Numbered from the stretch's first letter, positions 45,236-58,600 are shown. The stretch is DNA of 64,000 bases from Siphonodentalium dalli (GCA_032622095.1 CP136068.1:56754025-56818024), one strand, 5' to 3'. A program made the numbers and translations. The notes: generated by a model not told the origin, from the letters alone.

Positions 45236-48102
45236 CTTATCACTGGTCGATGATTTATTTACAGGACACATCATGTCCGCTATGGTGCACCCCTGATCAC
45301 TGGTCGATGTTTTATTTACGAGACTCGTCGCACCACTACGTTACACCCCTGATCACTGATCGATGTTTTATTTACGAGACTCGTCAGGTCCACAATGGTA
45401 CAACCCTGATCGCTGGTAGATGCTTTATTCACGGGACACACCACATGCAATATGCTACACCCCTGCTCACTGATCGATGTTTTATTTACGGGACATATCA
45501 GTTCCAGTATGGTACACCCGTGATCAATGGTCGATGTTTTATTTACGGGACACGTCAGAACCTATATGGAACACTCCTGATCACTGGTCGATGTTTTATT
45601 TACGAGACTCATCAGGTCCACTATGATACACCCCAGATCACTGGTCAATGTTTTATTTACGAGACTCATCAGGTCCACTATGGTGCAACCATGATCACTG
45701 GTCGATGTTTTATTTACGAGACACATCGGCTCCACTATGATACACCCCTGATCACTGGTCCATGTTTTATTTACGAGACTCATCAGGTCCACTATGGTAC
45801 AACCATGATCACTTGTCGATGTTTTATTTACGAGACACATCAGCTCCACTATGGTACAACCCTGATCACAGATGGATGTTTTATTTACGAGACTCATCAG
45901 CTCCACCATGGTACTCCCCTTATCACTGGTCGATGATTTATTTACAGGACACATCATGTCCGCTATGGTGCACCCCTGATCACTGGTCGATGTTTTATTT
46001 ACGAGACTCGTCGCACCACTACGTCACACCCCTGATCACTGATCGATGTTCTATTTACGAGACTCGTCAGGTCCACAATGGTACAACCCTGATCGCTGGT
46101 AGATGGTTTATATTACGAGACACATCAGCTCCACTATGGTACAACCCTGATCGCTGGTAGATGGTTTATATTAAGAGACACATCAGGTCCAACATGGTGC
46201 ACCCCTGATCACTGGCCGATGCTTTATATTACGAGACACAGCATGTGCGCTATGGTACACCCCTTACCACTGGTCGATGTTTTATTTACGAGACACATCA
46301 GGCCCGGTATGTTCCACCCCGATCATTAGTCGATGTTATATTTACGGGACACATCAGGTCCGCTATGTTACACCCCTGATCACTGGTCGATGTTTTATTT
46401 ACGGGACACATCAGCTCCACAATGGAACACCCCTGATCACTGGTCGATGTTTTATTTACGGCACACATCAGGTCCGATATGGTACACCCCTGATCACTGA
46501 TCGATGCTTTATTTACGAGACACATCAGGTCCGCCATGGTACACCCCTGATCACTGGTCGATGTTTTATTTACGAGATACATCAGCTCCACTATGGTACA
46601 ACCCTGATCACTGATGGATGTTTTATTTACGAGACTCATCGGGTCCACTGTGGTAGACTCCTTATCACTGGTCGATTGTTTATTTACGGGACACATCGGG
46701 TCCGCTATGCTATACACCCCTGATCACTGGTCGATGTTTTATTTACGAGACACATTAGGTCCGCTATGGTACACTCCTGATCACTGGTCGATGTTTTATA
46801 TACGAGACACATCAGGTTCGCTATGGTACACTCCTGATCACTAATCGATGTTTTATTTATGAGACACATCAGGTCCACTATGGTACACTCCTGACCACTG
46901 GTCGATGTTTTATTTACTGGATACATCATCTCCACTATGCAACACCCCTGCTCACTGGTCGATGCTTTATTCACGGGACACACCACATGCAGTATGCTAC
47001 ACCCCTGCTCACTGATCGATGTTTATTTACGGGACATATCAGGTCCAGCATGGTACACCCATGATCAATGGTCGATGTTTTATTTACGGGACACGTCAGG
47101 TCCGCTATGGTACACTCCTGATCACTGGTCGATGTTTTATTTACGAGACTCATCAGGTCCACTATGATACACCCCTGGTCACTGGTCGATGTTTTATTTA
47201 CGAGACACATCAGGTCCACTATGATACACCCCTGAACACTGGTCGATGTTTTATTTACGAGACACATCAGGTCCGCTACGATACACCCATGATCACTGGT
47301 CGGTGTTTTATTTACGAGACTCGTCAGGTCCACTATGGTACAACCATGATCACTGTTCGATGTTTTATTTACGAGACACATCAGCTCCACTATGGTACAA
47401 CCCTGATCACTGATGGATGTTTTATTTACGAGACTCATCAGCTCCACCATGGTACTCCCCTTATCACTGGTCGATGATTTATTTACAGGACACATCATGT
47501 CCGCTATGGTGCACCCCTGATCACTGGTCGATGTTTTATTTACGATACTCGTCCGCACCACTACGTTACACCCCTGATCACTGATCGATGTTTTATTTAC
47601 GAGACTCGTCAGGTCCACAATGGTACAACCCTGATCGCTGGTAGATGGTTTATATTACGAGACACATCAGGTCCAACATGGTACACCCCTGATCACTGGC
47701 CGATGCTTTATATTACGAGACACAGCATGTGCGCTATGGTACACCCCTTACCACTGGTCGATGTTTTATTTACGAGGCACATCAGGCCCGGTGTGTTCCA
47801 CCCCGATCATTAGTCGATGTTTTATTTACGGGACACATCAGGTCCGCTATGGTAAACCCCTGATCACTGGTCGACGTTTTATTTACGGGACACATCAGCT
47901 CCACAATGGAACACCCCTGATCACTGGTCGATGTTTTATTTACGGGACACATCAGGTCCGTTATGGTACATCCCTGATCACTGATCGATGCTTTATTTAC
48001 GAGACACATCAGGTCCACTATGGTAGACTCCTTATCACTGGTCGATTGTTTATTTACGGGACACATCAGGTCCGCTATGCTATACATCCCTGATCACTGG
48101 TC
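45236..48102. repeat. 57-bp satellite array, block 2 with higher-order repeats
   Basis: About 50 monomers. Runs of distinctive variants recur in order: for example the GTACTCCCCTTATCACTGGT variant at 45911 and 47452 (about 27 monomers apart), and the TTCACGGGACACACCACATG variant at about 43948, 45429 and 46971. This shows kilobase-scale duplication of monomer blocks. The block is cut at 48102 by LINE-G. Confidence 0.94.
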
Positions 48103-48390
48103 AAACACTGGTCAAACATGGCGGACAGCTAGTTACATCGTGCTTTTCCCTTGCCAACTTTCCGAGAAATAACGGGTTTAACAATGGATTATTTACAACA
48201 ATGAAGACTTTTAGATAGGTATCAACATGTTTGATGTAGCGAAACATAAATAATTGCCTTGTTGACATCGCTATCGCTGAATTGTTTGTTTAAAGTATGC
48301 AGAATTAGACATCGTCGCTGAACCGGTGTTCTGACAAATAATCCAGCCGGACATTAATCTACGCAGTACGAACAATATAAATCGAAGAAA

Positions 48391-49203
48391 ATGAGTCTCC
48401 CTATTAAATTACAACTCACAGAGAGTGCTTTGGATAAGACCAAAACTGTTTCAAATGAGGATATTCGTGACATTTTACTCAAAATGAATGAAAATATGAA
48501 CTTAAATTTCTGTCAAGTTAAATTGGAATTTAATAACATTCGGCAGGAACTCGAAAATGTTAAGAAAGAAATAAGAGATGAGTATAAAGACCTTGAGTCT
48601 GCAGTCAGCAATCATGATGAAAGGCTATTAGAAGTTGAGGACAAGCTACTTCCTGAATTACAAGCTAGTATTTCTGCAGATATTCAAGAAGTGGTTGAAC
48701 GTGGACTTCTTCGTGAGATACACGACCGTAAATATAATTTACTTGTATATGGTGTGCAGGAGAAGAAGAACGATGATTCTTATGAAGTGATGCATGACGT
48801 GCTGATCAACGATTTAAAAGTTGAGAAAAACATGGCAAATAAAATCATGGACAGAATGGTAAATTGTCATCGCCTGCCGGTCATGATTCATCGTGCAACA
48901 AACAATGCTGCTGGAAATTCAGCTATCAAGCCAGGACCTAACCCCATTATAGTTCATGTTGCAACCGATAGAGACAAACAAATAATTATAAATTCCATCA
49001 CAAATCTGAACAAAAACAGAAGAATAAGTATACGTTCGGACCTTCCTCCTGAACTGAAGAGAGAAAGAGCCAAGCTCGCGAAAGATGCATTTTCAATTAG
49101 GAAAAATGAGAACAAGAAAACTCGAATCAGAGTGTCAGGGATAAGAGTTCTACTGGAGGTACGAGACGCCAACGGAAAATGGATCGAGCGGAGTGACAGT
49201 TAA
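48391..49203 (+). CDS. LINE-G ORF1 protein (coiled coil, RRM-like, C-terminal domain)
   Basis: Intact 270-codon frame. A coiled coil occupies roughly residues 25-112 (LEFNNIRQELENVKKEI and following). The RRM-like domain runs about 114-205, with YNLLVYGVQEKK and IIVHVATDRDKQIIINSI. The C-terminal domain, about 213-270, has ISIRSDLPPELKRERAKLAK. This is the L1-type ORF1p arrangement, an RNA-binding chaperone of the LINE ribonucleoprotein. It has no similarity to the SGNH-type ORF1 remnant at 26 kb. The start is the first ATG of the frame. The last about 65 nt of the gene seed the degenerate tandem repeats downstream. Confidence 0.9.
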   Translation: MSLPIKLQLTESALDKTKTVSNEDIRDILLKMNENMNLNFCQVKLEFNNIRQELENVKKEIRDEYKDLESAVSNHDERLLEVEDKLLPELQASISADIQEVVERGLLREIHDRKYNLLVYGVQEKKNDDSYEVMHDVLINDLKVEKNMANKIMDRMVNCHRLPVMIHRATNNAAGNSAIKPGPNPIIVHVATDRDKQIIINSITNLNKNRRISIRSDLPPELKRERAKLAKDAFSIRKNENKKTRIRVSGIRVLLEVRDANGKWIERSDS

Positions 49204-49660
49204 ATAAATAAATTTATCTTGATAAATTTATCTGGATTATAATGTTATTGTTATAAATATTGCATTTAATTTCTCTGACTGCTTGAAGTTGAGGACTGAT
49301 GTCGGGGATATGTTTTACTCGAGGAACGAGATACAAACAATAAAATGACTGAGCATTATGCTCAAGATAGGTTTGTCAAGATAGATTTATTCAACTGTCA
49401 TTATGACAGTTGAATGAGTGTGTCTTGACAGATTTGTTTTGATTATAATGTTATTATTATAAATATATTGCATTTAAATTTCTCAAACTGCTTGAAGTTG
49501 AGGAATGATGTCAGTAATAAGAGTTTTATCCGAAATATGAGACACAAACAGAAAATGGATTGAGCGTTATGATGGTTAAATTTAATTGATCATGATGTTA
49601 TTTAATATTATTAATTTAATTTAATTTCTGTGATTGTTTGAAATTGAGGTCTGTTGGTTG
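49133..49660 (+). repeat. Three degenerate tandem units derived from the ORF1 3' end
   Basis: Unit 1 (49133-49298) contains the ORF1 end, ATAAGAGTTCTACTGGAGGT and GGAAAATGGATCGAGCG. Unit 2 (49299-49504) and unit 3 (49505-49660) carry decayed versions (TACTCGAGGAACGAGATAC; ATAAGAGTTTTATCCGAAAT with GAAAATGGATTGAGCG). Each unit then has TTATAATGTTATT and CTGCTTGAAGTTGAGGA-like sequence. Confidence 0.75.
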
Positions 49661-50670
49661 TGATGAATTCAAGCTGGGGGGGGGGGGGGTGTAAAAAGTA
49701 AACAGTGCAGAAAAAGATAATTAAAGGGTTAAAAACTTATCAAATGAATGTATTTTTTTGTTTTTTTTCTATTAAAATTTACTAGTAATATTCACTGCAT
49801 ATACATGTACATGCATCCATCTTGTTCACACTGAAAATTATTTGAAAATATCATTAGTTAATAATGGTATTAAATTATTTTAATTTTCCAAATTATTTAT
49901 ATTCTCTTGTCGCCTATTGTCAACACGGCCGTTAGACCTAATTTTTTTTTATATAATTGCGGTATGGAATCTGTTCTCGGCACAACCGATAAGACTTCAA
50001 TGTTCGCGAATAATCATAATACGGATTACTGTTAGAATACAATGTTGGTATATATAATACTTCCATATAATACTTTCATATTAAACACTTTCTGGTCCTG
50101 AATGATGACAGATAATCGTAGATTTCAGTTGGAACTTGCCGGTACTTCTTTGAAGGGATTGAGTAAATACTAATTATTTATCGGCTGTAAACACAATGTT
50201 TCCTGATGTCTGAACAATTATTGATTTGAAATGAGTTTGCTGTGAGCATGAAATGTGATGGTAGCTGTGACCCCTGATACATGTACCGGTATGCTCATCT
50301 TCTGTGCTCAACTATGTTGGCCCATTAGGGGTACGGTGTGTTATAAAATCGTTAGGATTTATTTCCATTTTTGATACTAGTAATTATTACAATGATTTGC
50401 TTAAATTCCGAGGTTTGTTATTATTTTGAATGAATAATATTAAATACTAACAATAGTTATATGGTACACATGTACCGGTTTATATAGAATCATTGTTCTG
50501 TTATGGATTATGACAGATGTGAGTTTGCAGTTGGTCCATTTTAATTTTATGATGTAAACTTTACTGTGTTATTGGTTATGGATTGACTGCAATTACTAGT
50601 ACATGTATCTTGGGCATGGCTTTTCAAGTCTTCAAACAGACTGGTACATTTTCTACTTGTTATTCCATGT
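49661..50670 (+). other. Remainder of the LINE-G inter-ORF spacer
   Basis: A G-run at about 49677-49690, then AT-rich sequence with repeated ACATGTACCGGT-like words (about 50279, 50470). No protein motif. Confidence 0.45.
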
Positions 50671-50916
50671 GTGAACTTTTTATATGTACATGAATGGGAA
50701 CTGCAATTGTACATTAGTTTGATTTATATGTCCCTGATTAGGACTATAATCTTTTTGTTGGTCATTTGTTATGAACATATGACACGTGAGAGCCAGGCTT
50801 TAATGAATTATATATTTAATTACTTCATAGTTAGACGATTTAGACACATTATAAATCTTTATTCTAAGCTCATTATAATGAGAAAATGTGAATTTCATAA
50901 ATTAGACAATGGCTGA
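50671..50916 (+). CDS. Small hydrophobic ORF overlapping the LINE-G ORF2 start
   Basis: An 81-codon frame with a strongly hydrophobic stretch (LYISLIYMSLIRTIIFLLVI) and a basic C-terminal half. Its stop overlaps the ORF2 start in ATGGCTGA (50909-50916), the same 8-nt geometry as LINE-A, within a shared GAYAATGGYTGA context. Function unknown; the AT-rich composition makes hydrophobic chance frames likely, so I hold this loosely. Confidence 0.4.
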   Translation: MNFLYVHEWELQLYISLIYMSLIRTIIFLLVICYEHMTRESQALMNYIFNYFIVRRFRHIINLYSKLIIMRKCEFHKLDNG

Positions 50917-53900
50917 GATTAATTTAGATAGCACTGTGGCACTTGATAAACTAGAGGAAGATCCCAGATATAACTTGAAACAAATTATATCTAGCCCAGA
51001 GGCCCTTGATATCGCAGAACAGGGTGATGAGACTATTTTGCAAATACCAGATTGTCATTACTTTTCTCCCAAATCTTTTCATGATAACGTATCCACGAAG
51101 GATGAACATCTATCTGTCTTTCACCTGAACTGCCAAAGTCTGAATTCTCACTGGGATGACTTTAATACGTTAATGTTTGAATTGCAGAATAATAAATCAA
51201 AATTCGGAGTTATTGGGCTAACTGAAATTTTCAGGACACCAGATTGTATTGAGTTTCCTCTGAATGGATACCATTCATTAATTAAAAGATGCCGTCCGGA
51301 TGGAGATGATTGTCATGGCGGTGTGGGCATTTATATTTGAAATGACTTATCTTATAAAATCAGAGAAGATTTAACAACATTTATTCCCCATGTATTTGAG
51401 TCACTTTTTGTTGAAGTATTGACAAACAAAAATAAATCGTATATAGTTGGAACTATTTATAGACCTAATACAGCACCAAAGGCAGACCTAGATAAATTTA
51501 TAAAATTAATGAATGAGAAGATGGTTCAGTTTAATAGAGAGCATAAAAAAATAATTTTGATAGCAGATTTCAATATTGACTTATTAAAATATAGTAGGCA
51601 TGATAAAACTAATACTTTTCTTAACTATGTTTTTTCCTCTAGTTTCCTTCCAACAATAACAAAACCAACTAGAGTGACCGACTTAACTGCTACTTTGATT
51701 GATCAAATTTTAATAAATGACCTAACTACTGATTATGAATCTGGTATTATACTAAGTGATATATCTGACCACTTTGGTACTTTTCTCTGTTACAAGAGTA
51801 AACAAAATAAATCTTATAAAAAATCCAAGATGGAATATCAGCGGAACTTTAATGATGAAAATATATCCTGCTTCAAACGACTTTTAATGTCTGCTAATTA
51901 TAATAGTGTTGTAGGAAGAACGTGTCCTCAGGAATCATATAAATCATTTATGGAAATTTATTCAAATGCCTTTGAAATAGCTTTTCCACTGAAGCAATTG
52001 AGGCAAAAATCTATCAAACAGAAACCATGGATTTCCAATGGACTGATGATTTCCTCTGAACATAAAGCTAAACTTTTTCACAAAAAACTGAAGGATCCCT
52101 CTGAAACTAATGTTTTAAAATACAAAGAATTTTGTAAATTTTTTAAGAAAATAAAACGAGCAAGTAAGAATTTGTACTATATACATATGGTGAATGAATA
52201 TAAACATAATATGAAAAAAACTTGGAAACTTATTGGTGAGATAATGCAACAAAGATCTAAAAAAAATGGAATATCCTATGTCATTCATTATTGGAGGGGT
52301 CGAAAAAGCAAATAGAAAAGAAGTTGCTGAAGCCTTTAATGCATATTTCTCTACCATTGGTACCACCGAATCTGAAAAAATAACACAAACTTGTAAAAAC
52401 TTTTCTTCTTACTTACCTACACCTTGTAGTGAAACACTGTTCTTTCGCCCCACAACAGTGGAAGAAATTGAAACTACAGTTTCTTCCAGTAAAGGAAAGC
52501 ATAGTATTGATAAGGATGGCCTTAATTCTTTTATTATGAAGAAAGTTATCAATGAAATTTCTCAACCCCTATGTCATATTTTCAATCTTTCCATGGAAAA
52601 AGGAATTATTCCCGATGATATGAAGATAGCAAGGGTTATCCCCCTCTTTAAATCAGGCGATTCAAAGATAATGGGAAACTATCGCCCAATCAGTCTTCTT
52701 CCCATTTTTTCTAAAATTTTAGAAAGAATTGTGTGTCACAGATTAGTTGATTTTTTAAACAAACATGACATTCTCTATCATGATCAGTATGGTTTTAGAA
52801 AAGATCACTCAACAATTCATCCAATTTTGAAGCTACTCTATGATGTGGGTTTGAACAATGATAAGAAGAACAAAGATTGTACTCTAACTGCATTTATTGA
52901 TTTTTCTAAAGCCTTTGACACAATAAATCATGAAATTCTGCTGAGTAAACTTGAATCTTATGGAGTAAGAGGCAAAGCCAATGAGTGGTTTAGAAATTAC
53001 TTGACCAATAGATCTCAATGTGTTGATTTGGAAGGTATGGTTTCTTCCAAACTCCCAATTACATGTGGAGTCCCTCAGGGATCTGTTGCTGGGCCGATTC
53101 TTTTTTTAGTTTATGTTAATGATATGCACAAATCAACTGCTTTATCACTTTTATCTTTTGCTGATGACACAACTGTGTACTTTTCGCACAGTAATCTGGA
53201 TTATCTGTATGACTACTTTAACAAGGAACTTGAAAAATTTAGTATTTGGTGTAGAGCAAATAAACTATCATTGAACACAAATAAAACGAAATATATGGTG
53301 ATACAACCAAAAAATGGTCCTTATGTAGTTGCTAATCGTAGGCTGAATATAAATGGACAACATGTTGAAAGAATAGGATCAGACTGTCAAGATAAGTCTT
53401 TCAAATTTTTGGGTATACACATAGATGAACATTTGACATTTGAATACCACGTGAAAGCCGTTTGCGCAAAAATGTCTAACTCTCTGTTTGCTGTAAATCG
53501 AGTAAAAAATTTCCTCCCCCTTGATTGTCTTCGAATGCTATATTTTACTTTAGTACATTCTCATATTCTGTATGGAATTGAGTTATGGGGGAATGAGAGT
53601 ACTCAAAATCAAGTTGTAGTGATACAGAAAAAAGCAATTCGAGCTATCAATAAAAAACGCTACAATAGTCACACCGAACCCTTATTTAAAACTAATAACA
53701 TCTTAAAATTACAGGATGAATACAGGCAACGGATATGTCTATTTATGCATGACTGGACATGTGCAAATGTACCAAAATCTTTTATAAATAGTTTTAAAAT
53801 ATATAAAAATCCCAGTATGGATACTAGGTCTTCAGGTAAAATACAGGAATCAAAAGCTCGCATTAAATTTACTGAAAAACTACCCCTACATGTGTTTCTA

Positions 53901-54146
53901 AAGGAATGGAACTCACTGGATAAAAAAATACAGAGTACTCGACCGAAGTCAGCTTTTAAGAGCCAATTTACAAAATCCATTATTGATAATTATTCTATGA
54001 TTATTAAGTGCAAAAATAAGTTTTGTCCAGATTGTACAAATATGATATACTTAACTTTAACTTTCAATGAACCAGTTAAAAGGAAAGAAACTGTTATTAT
54101 TGGACGACCTTCCCTTATTAGTAAAATGAATTTTCATAATGCCTGA
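50909..54146 (+). pseudogene. LINE-G ORF2: endonuclease and reverse transcriptase
   Basis: The endonuclease opens with LSVFHLNCQSLNSH, GLTEI, GGVGIYI. An in-frame TGA (51338-51340) sits where an Arg is expected (YI-x-NDL), then VGTIYRPN, ILIADFNIDLL, ISDHFGTFL. A frameshift at an A8 run (52259-52266) moves into the RT frame (52266-54146): KDGLNSFIMKK, NYRPISLLPIFSKILERI, FIDFSKAFDTINHEIL, CGVPQGSVAGPILFLVYVND, SFADDTTVYFSH. The thumb has LGIHIDEHLTFEYHVKAVCAK and LVHSHILYGIELWG. No 2A motif is seen, in contrast to LINE-A and LINE-B. A single stop and a single homopolymer indel are the only obvious lesions. Confidence 0.9.
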
Positions 54147-54590
54147 CATATATTTATATTTATATGCCTATATTCAGTGCCTATATTCAGTGCTAATTAA
54201 TTAATTAATTAATTGATTGATTGATTAATGCTAATTGATTAATTAATCAATTAATTGATTTATAAAAAATTGTCTATTTAACCAATCAAAATGTGGTTTC
54301 TCGTCATGATTTCTAAATCTATTTGTCCTTTTATTAGCTTTTAGTAATGAACAAGGATTATAACATATGCAATCCAGCTCTCGCGTGTCATATGACCGGT
54401 TATATTATAAAATCAACTTAGAATCAATCAAATTTTTTTGTTATTAATGGTAGCAACAGGAAGACGACCTGGATAGGTCATGTTGCCTCCACATGACATC
54501 TCACTTATGTTTCTTATTATGTCTATGTTTATATTTTATATACTATGTTATGTCATGAAATAAAGTATTCTGATTCTGATTCTGATTCTG
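54147..54590 (+). other. LINE-G 3' UTR and tail
   Basis: Contains a TTAATTAA/TTGATTGA simple-sequence patch (54193-54262), the AATAAA signal at about 54560 and a terminal (ATTCTG)n run of four units ending at the satellite junction. Confidence 0.8.
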
Positions 54591-54694
54591 GTCGATGTTT
54601 TATTTACGAGACACACATCCAATATGGTACACCCCTGGTCACTGATAGATGATTTATTTACGAGACTCATCAGGTCCATTGTGATACACCTCTG
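54591..54694. repeat. 57-bp satellite array, block 3 (short remnant)
   Basis: Barely two monomers lie between the LINE-G and LINE-I insertions. The first is shortened (CGAGACACACATCCAATATG). Confidence 0.9.
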
Positions 54695-55629
54695 GTGTTA
54701 GAATGGAATAAGCTTCCCAAAGTAATCACCGATGCTGATCAATCTTCTACCTTTAAAACCAACTTGTATCATATAGATCCCACAATCAGCCCCCCTCTAC
54801 ATTTCTATGTTGGACGCAGGAAATACAACATTTTTCATTGTCGCATACGTAATTTTTGCAGTGAACTCCGATGTGATATGTTCAATAATTATATCGCTGA
54901 CAGCCCCGCATGCTCATGTGGAAATAGATCTGAAGACACATATCACTATTTCTTCATGTGCCCATTGTACCAACGTGAGCGCTCAGTTCTCTTTGAGAAA
55001 CTAGACCGCGTAAATCTCAAAGTAAGCCATATTTCAGAACTCATGTGTGGATTACCTTATCTCTCGTCCCAACAAAATATGAAACTATTTTCCATCACAC
55101 AGCAATATATTGCAGCGACTAAGCGTTTTGACCCCTAATGATTATGTTTATCTTATTTGCGAATCTATACTTGCTTCCGGAGTTTCAACTTTTACCTCCC
55201 ATTCAAACATCTCATTCTGATTTATCATCTGTATTGCCTTCCAGAGCACAACAATAACAAAATAGAGAACGAATCAAGTGTACCATTATATTCTACAACC
55301 AACATAAAAGTGCTTAGAATAGATAATATATTGGCACTTGTCAATCATTCCAACATTAATAAAATAGTGACATTCTTCAAATACAAATTTTCTCACAGAT
55401 AAGAAGCAATCTCATGTTGGATCATCTCTGGAAGGCGCTACACACTATATCTCCCATAACTTCTCACCATGTAAATAAGTTTGTACCGTCATCTTGATAA
55501 CATGTATGTATGTATGTGATTACAATATTGTATTAGGAGAGGGGCTTCATAAGTTGCAAAAACTTGTGCCCCAATCCCTTTTGTATATTTTTGCAAATAA
55601 AATATGTTTCAAGTCAAGATACACCTCTG
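54683..55629 (+). mobile_element. LINE-I: 5'-truncated LINE in the satellite, 12-bp TSD
   Basis: GATACACCTCTG at 54683-54694 is repeated at 55618-55629, flanking a 923-bp insert (54695-55617). The insert begins in ORF2 coding sequence with no ATG and ends in a 3' UTR with AATAAA (about 55595) and a short non-poly(A) end. The target site lies within a satellite monomer. Confidence 0.92.
54695..55138 (+). pseudogene. LINE-I ORF2 C-terminal fragment
   Basis: Open for 147 codons from the insertion point. It shows LEWNKLPKVI, then YNIFHCRIRNFCSELRCDMF, then CSCGNRSEDTYHYFFMCPLY, the C-terminal Cys/His knuckle of LINE RTs. The frame is undamaged, suggesting recent insertion. RT and endonuclease are missing through 5' truncation, so it cannot function. 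Confidence 0.85.
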
Positions 55630-58600
55630 ATCACTGGTCGATGTTTTATTTACGAGACTCATCAGCTCCACCATGGTACACCCCTTATCACTGGTCGATG
55701 ATTTATTTACGGGACACATCAGGTCCACGACGGTACACCCCTGATCACTGGTCGATGTTTTATTTACGGGACATATCAGCTCCACCATGGTACACACTAT
55801 CACTGGTCGATGTTTTATTTACGGGACACATCAGCTCCACCATGGTACACAACTTATCACTGGTCGATGTTTTATTTAAGGGACACATCAGCTCCACTAT
55901 GATACACCCCTTATCAATGGTAGATGTTTTATTTACGAGACGCATCATGTCCATTGTGGTACACCCTGATCACTGGTCGACGTTTTATTTACGGGACACA
56001 TCAGGTCCACTGTGGTACACCCCTGATCACTGGTCGATGTTTTATTTACGAGACTCATCAGGTCCATTGTGGTGCACCCCTGATCACTGGTCGATGTTTT
56101 ATTTACGGGACACATCAGGTCCACTATGATGCACTCCTTATCACTGGTCGATGTTTTATTTACGGGACACATCAGCTCCACGACGGTACACCCCTTACCA
56201 CTGGTCCATGTTTTATTTACGGGACACATCAGCTCCACCATGGTACACCCCTTATCACTGGTCGATGTCTTATTTACGGACACATCAACTCCACTATGGT
56301 ACACCCCTGATCACAGATCGATAGTTTATTTACGAGACTCATCAGGTCCACTATGGTACAACCCTGATCACTGTTTGATATTTTATTTACGGGACACATC
56401 AGCTCCACTATGGTACACCCCTGATTACTGATCGATGTTTTATTTACGGTACACATCAGGTTCGCTACGGTACACCCCAGATCACTGGTCGATGTTTTAT
56501 TTAAGGGACACGTCAGCTCCACTATGGTACACCCCAGATCACTGGTCGATGTTTTATTTACGGGACACATCATGTTCCCTATGGTACACTCCTGATCACT
56601 GGTCGATGTTTTATCTACGAGACTAATCAGCTCCACTATGATAGGCCCCTGATCACTGGTCGATGTTTTATTTACGAGACACATCAACTCCACTATGGTA
56701 CACCCCTGATCACAGATCGATAGTTTATTTACGAGACTCATCAGGTCCACTATGGTACAACCCTGATCACTGTTTGATATTTTATTTACGGGACACATCA
56801 GCTCCACTATGGTACACCCCTGATTACTGATCGATGTTTTATTTACGGTACACATCAGGTCCGCTACGGTACACCTCTGATCACTCGTCGATGTTTTATT
56901 TACGAGACATCCGCTCCTCCATGGTACACCCCTTATCACTGGTCTAAATGCTATTTACCAGACACATTAGTTCCACTATGGTACACCCCTGATCAATGGT
57001 CGATGTTTTATTTACGAGACTCATCAGGTCCACCGTGGTACACTCCTAATCACTAGTTGGTGTGTTATTTACGGGACAGATCAGCTCCACTATGAGACAC
57101 CCCTGATCACTGGTCGTTGTTTTATTTACGGGACACATCAGCTCCACTATGATATACCCCTGATCACTGATCGATGTTTTATTTACGAGACACATCACGT
57201 CCACTATGATACACCCCTGATCACTGTTCGATGTTTTATTTACGAGACTCTTCAGGTCCACTATGATACACCCCTGATCACTGATCGATGTTTTATTTAC
57301 GGGACACATCAGCTCCACTATGATATACCCCTGAACACTGGTCGATGTTTTATTTACGAGACACATCACGTCCACTATGATACACCCCTGATCACTGATC
57401 GATGTTTTATTTACGAGACACCACAGCTCCGCTATGAGACAACCCTGATCACTGGTCGTTGTTTTGTTTACAGGACACATCAGCTCCACTATGGTACACC
57501 CCTTATCACTGGTCGACATTTTATTTACGAGACTCTTCAGGTCCACTATGATACACCCCTGATCACTGATCGATGTTTTATTTACGAGACTCATCAGGTC
57601 AATTATGATACAACCCTGATCACTGGTCGATGTTTTATTTACGAGACACATCAGGTCCACTATTATTCACCCCTGATCACTGGTCGATGTTTTATTTACG
57701 GGACACGTCAGGTCCGCTATGGTAAACCCCTGATCACTGGTCGATGTTTTATTTACGGGACACGTCAGGTCCGCTATGGTAAACCCCTGATCACTGGTCG
57801 ATGCTTTATTTACGGGACACGTCAGGTCCGCTATGGTAAACCCCTGATCTCTGATGGATGTTTTATTTACGGGACACATCAGGTCCGCTATGGTACACTC
57901 CTGATCACTGCCATTCACTGGTCAATGTTTTATCTATGAGACACATCAGGTCCGCTATGGTACACCCCCTGATCACTGGTCGATGTTTTATTTACGAGTC
58001 AGATGAGGTCCGCTATGGTACACCCCTGATTACTGGTCGATGTGTTATTTACGGGACACATCAGGTCCTCTGTGGTACAACCCTGATCACTGATCGATGT
58101 CTTATTTACGGGAAACATCAGGTCCACTGTTGCACTACCCTGATCACTGATCGGTGTTTTATTTACGAGACTTATTAGGTCCACTGTGGTACATTCCTTA
58201 TCACTGGTCGATGTTTTATTTACGAGACTCATCAGGTCCACTATGGTACAACCCTGATCACTGGTTGATATTTTATTTACGGGACACATCCGCTCCACTA
58301 TGATACAGCCCTGATCACTGGTCGATGTTTTATTTACGAGACACATCAGCTCCACTATGATACATCCCTGATCACTGGTCGATGTTTTATTTACGAGACA
58401 CATCCGCTCCACCATGGTACACTCCTGATCACTGATCGATTGTTTTATTTACGAGACACATCAGGTCCACTATGATACACCCCTGATCGCTGGTCGATTG
58501 TTTTATTTACGAGACACATCAGTTCCACTATGGTAAACCCCTGATCAATGGTCGATGTTTTATTTACGAGACTCATCAGGTCCACCGTGGTACACTCCTA

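Larger units (their letters stand above)
48103..54590 (+). mobile_element. LINE-G: almost intact 6.5-kb LINE inserted in the satellite
   Basis: The array stops at CTGGTC (48097-48102) and resumes at CTGGTCGATG (about 54587), giving a possible 6-bp target duplication. Order: about 290-bp 5' UTR beginning near AAACATGGCGGAC, intact ORF1 (48391-49203), a 1.7-kb spacer, a small hydrophobic ORF, ORF2 (50909-54146) with one stop and one frameshift, and a 3' UTR of about 450 bp. It ends with AATAAA and an (ATTCTG)n tail, a tandem-repeat terminus typical of CR1/L2-type LINEs. The few lesions suggest a young copy. Confidence 0.88.

Noticed and set aside
43087-48102. Possible CRISPR-like array
   Set aside because: Monomers are continuous tandem repeats with scattered substitutions; there are no constant repeats alternating with unique spacers, and the setting is eukaryotic.
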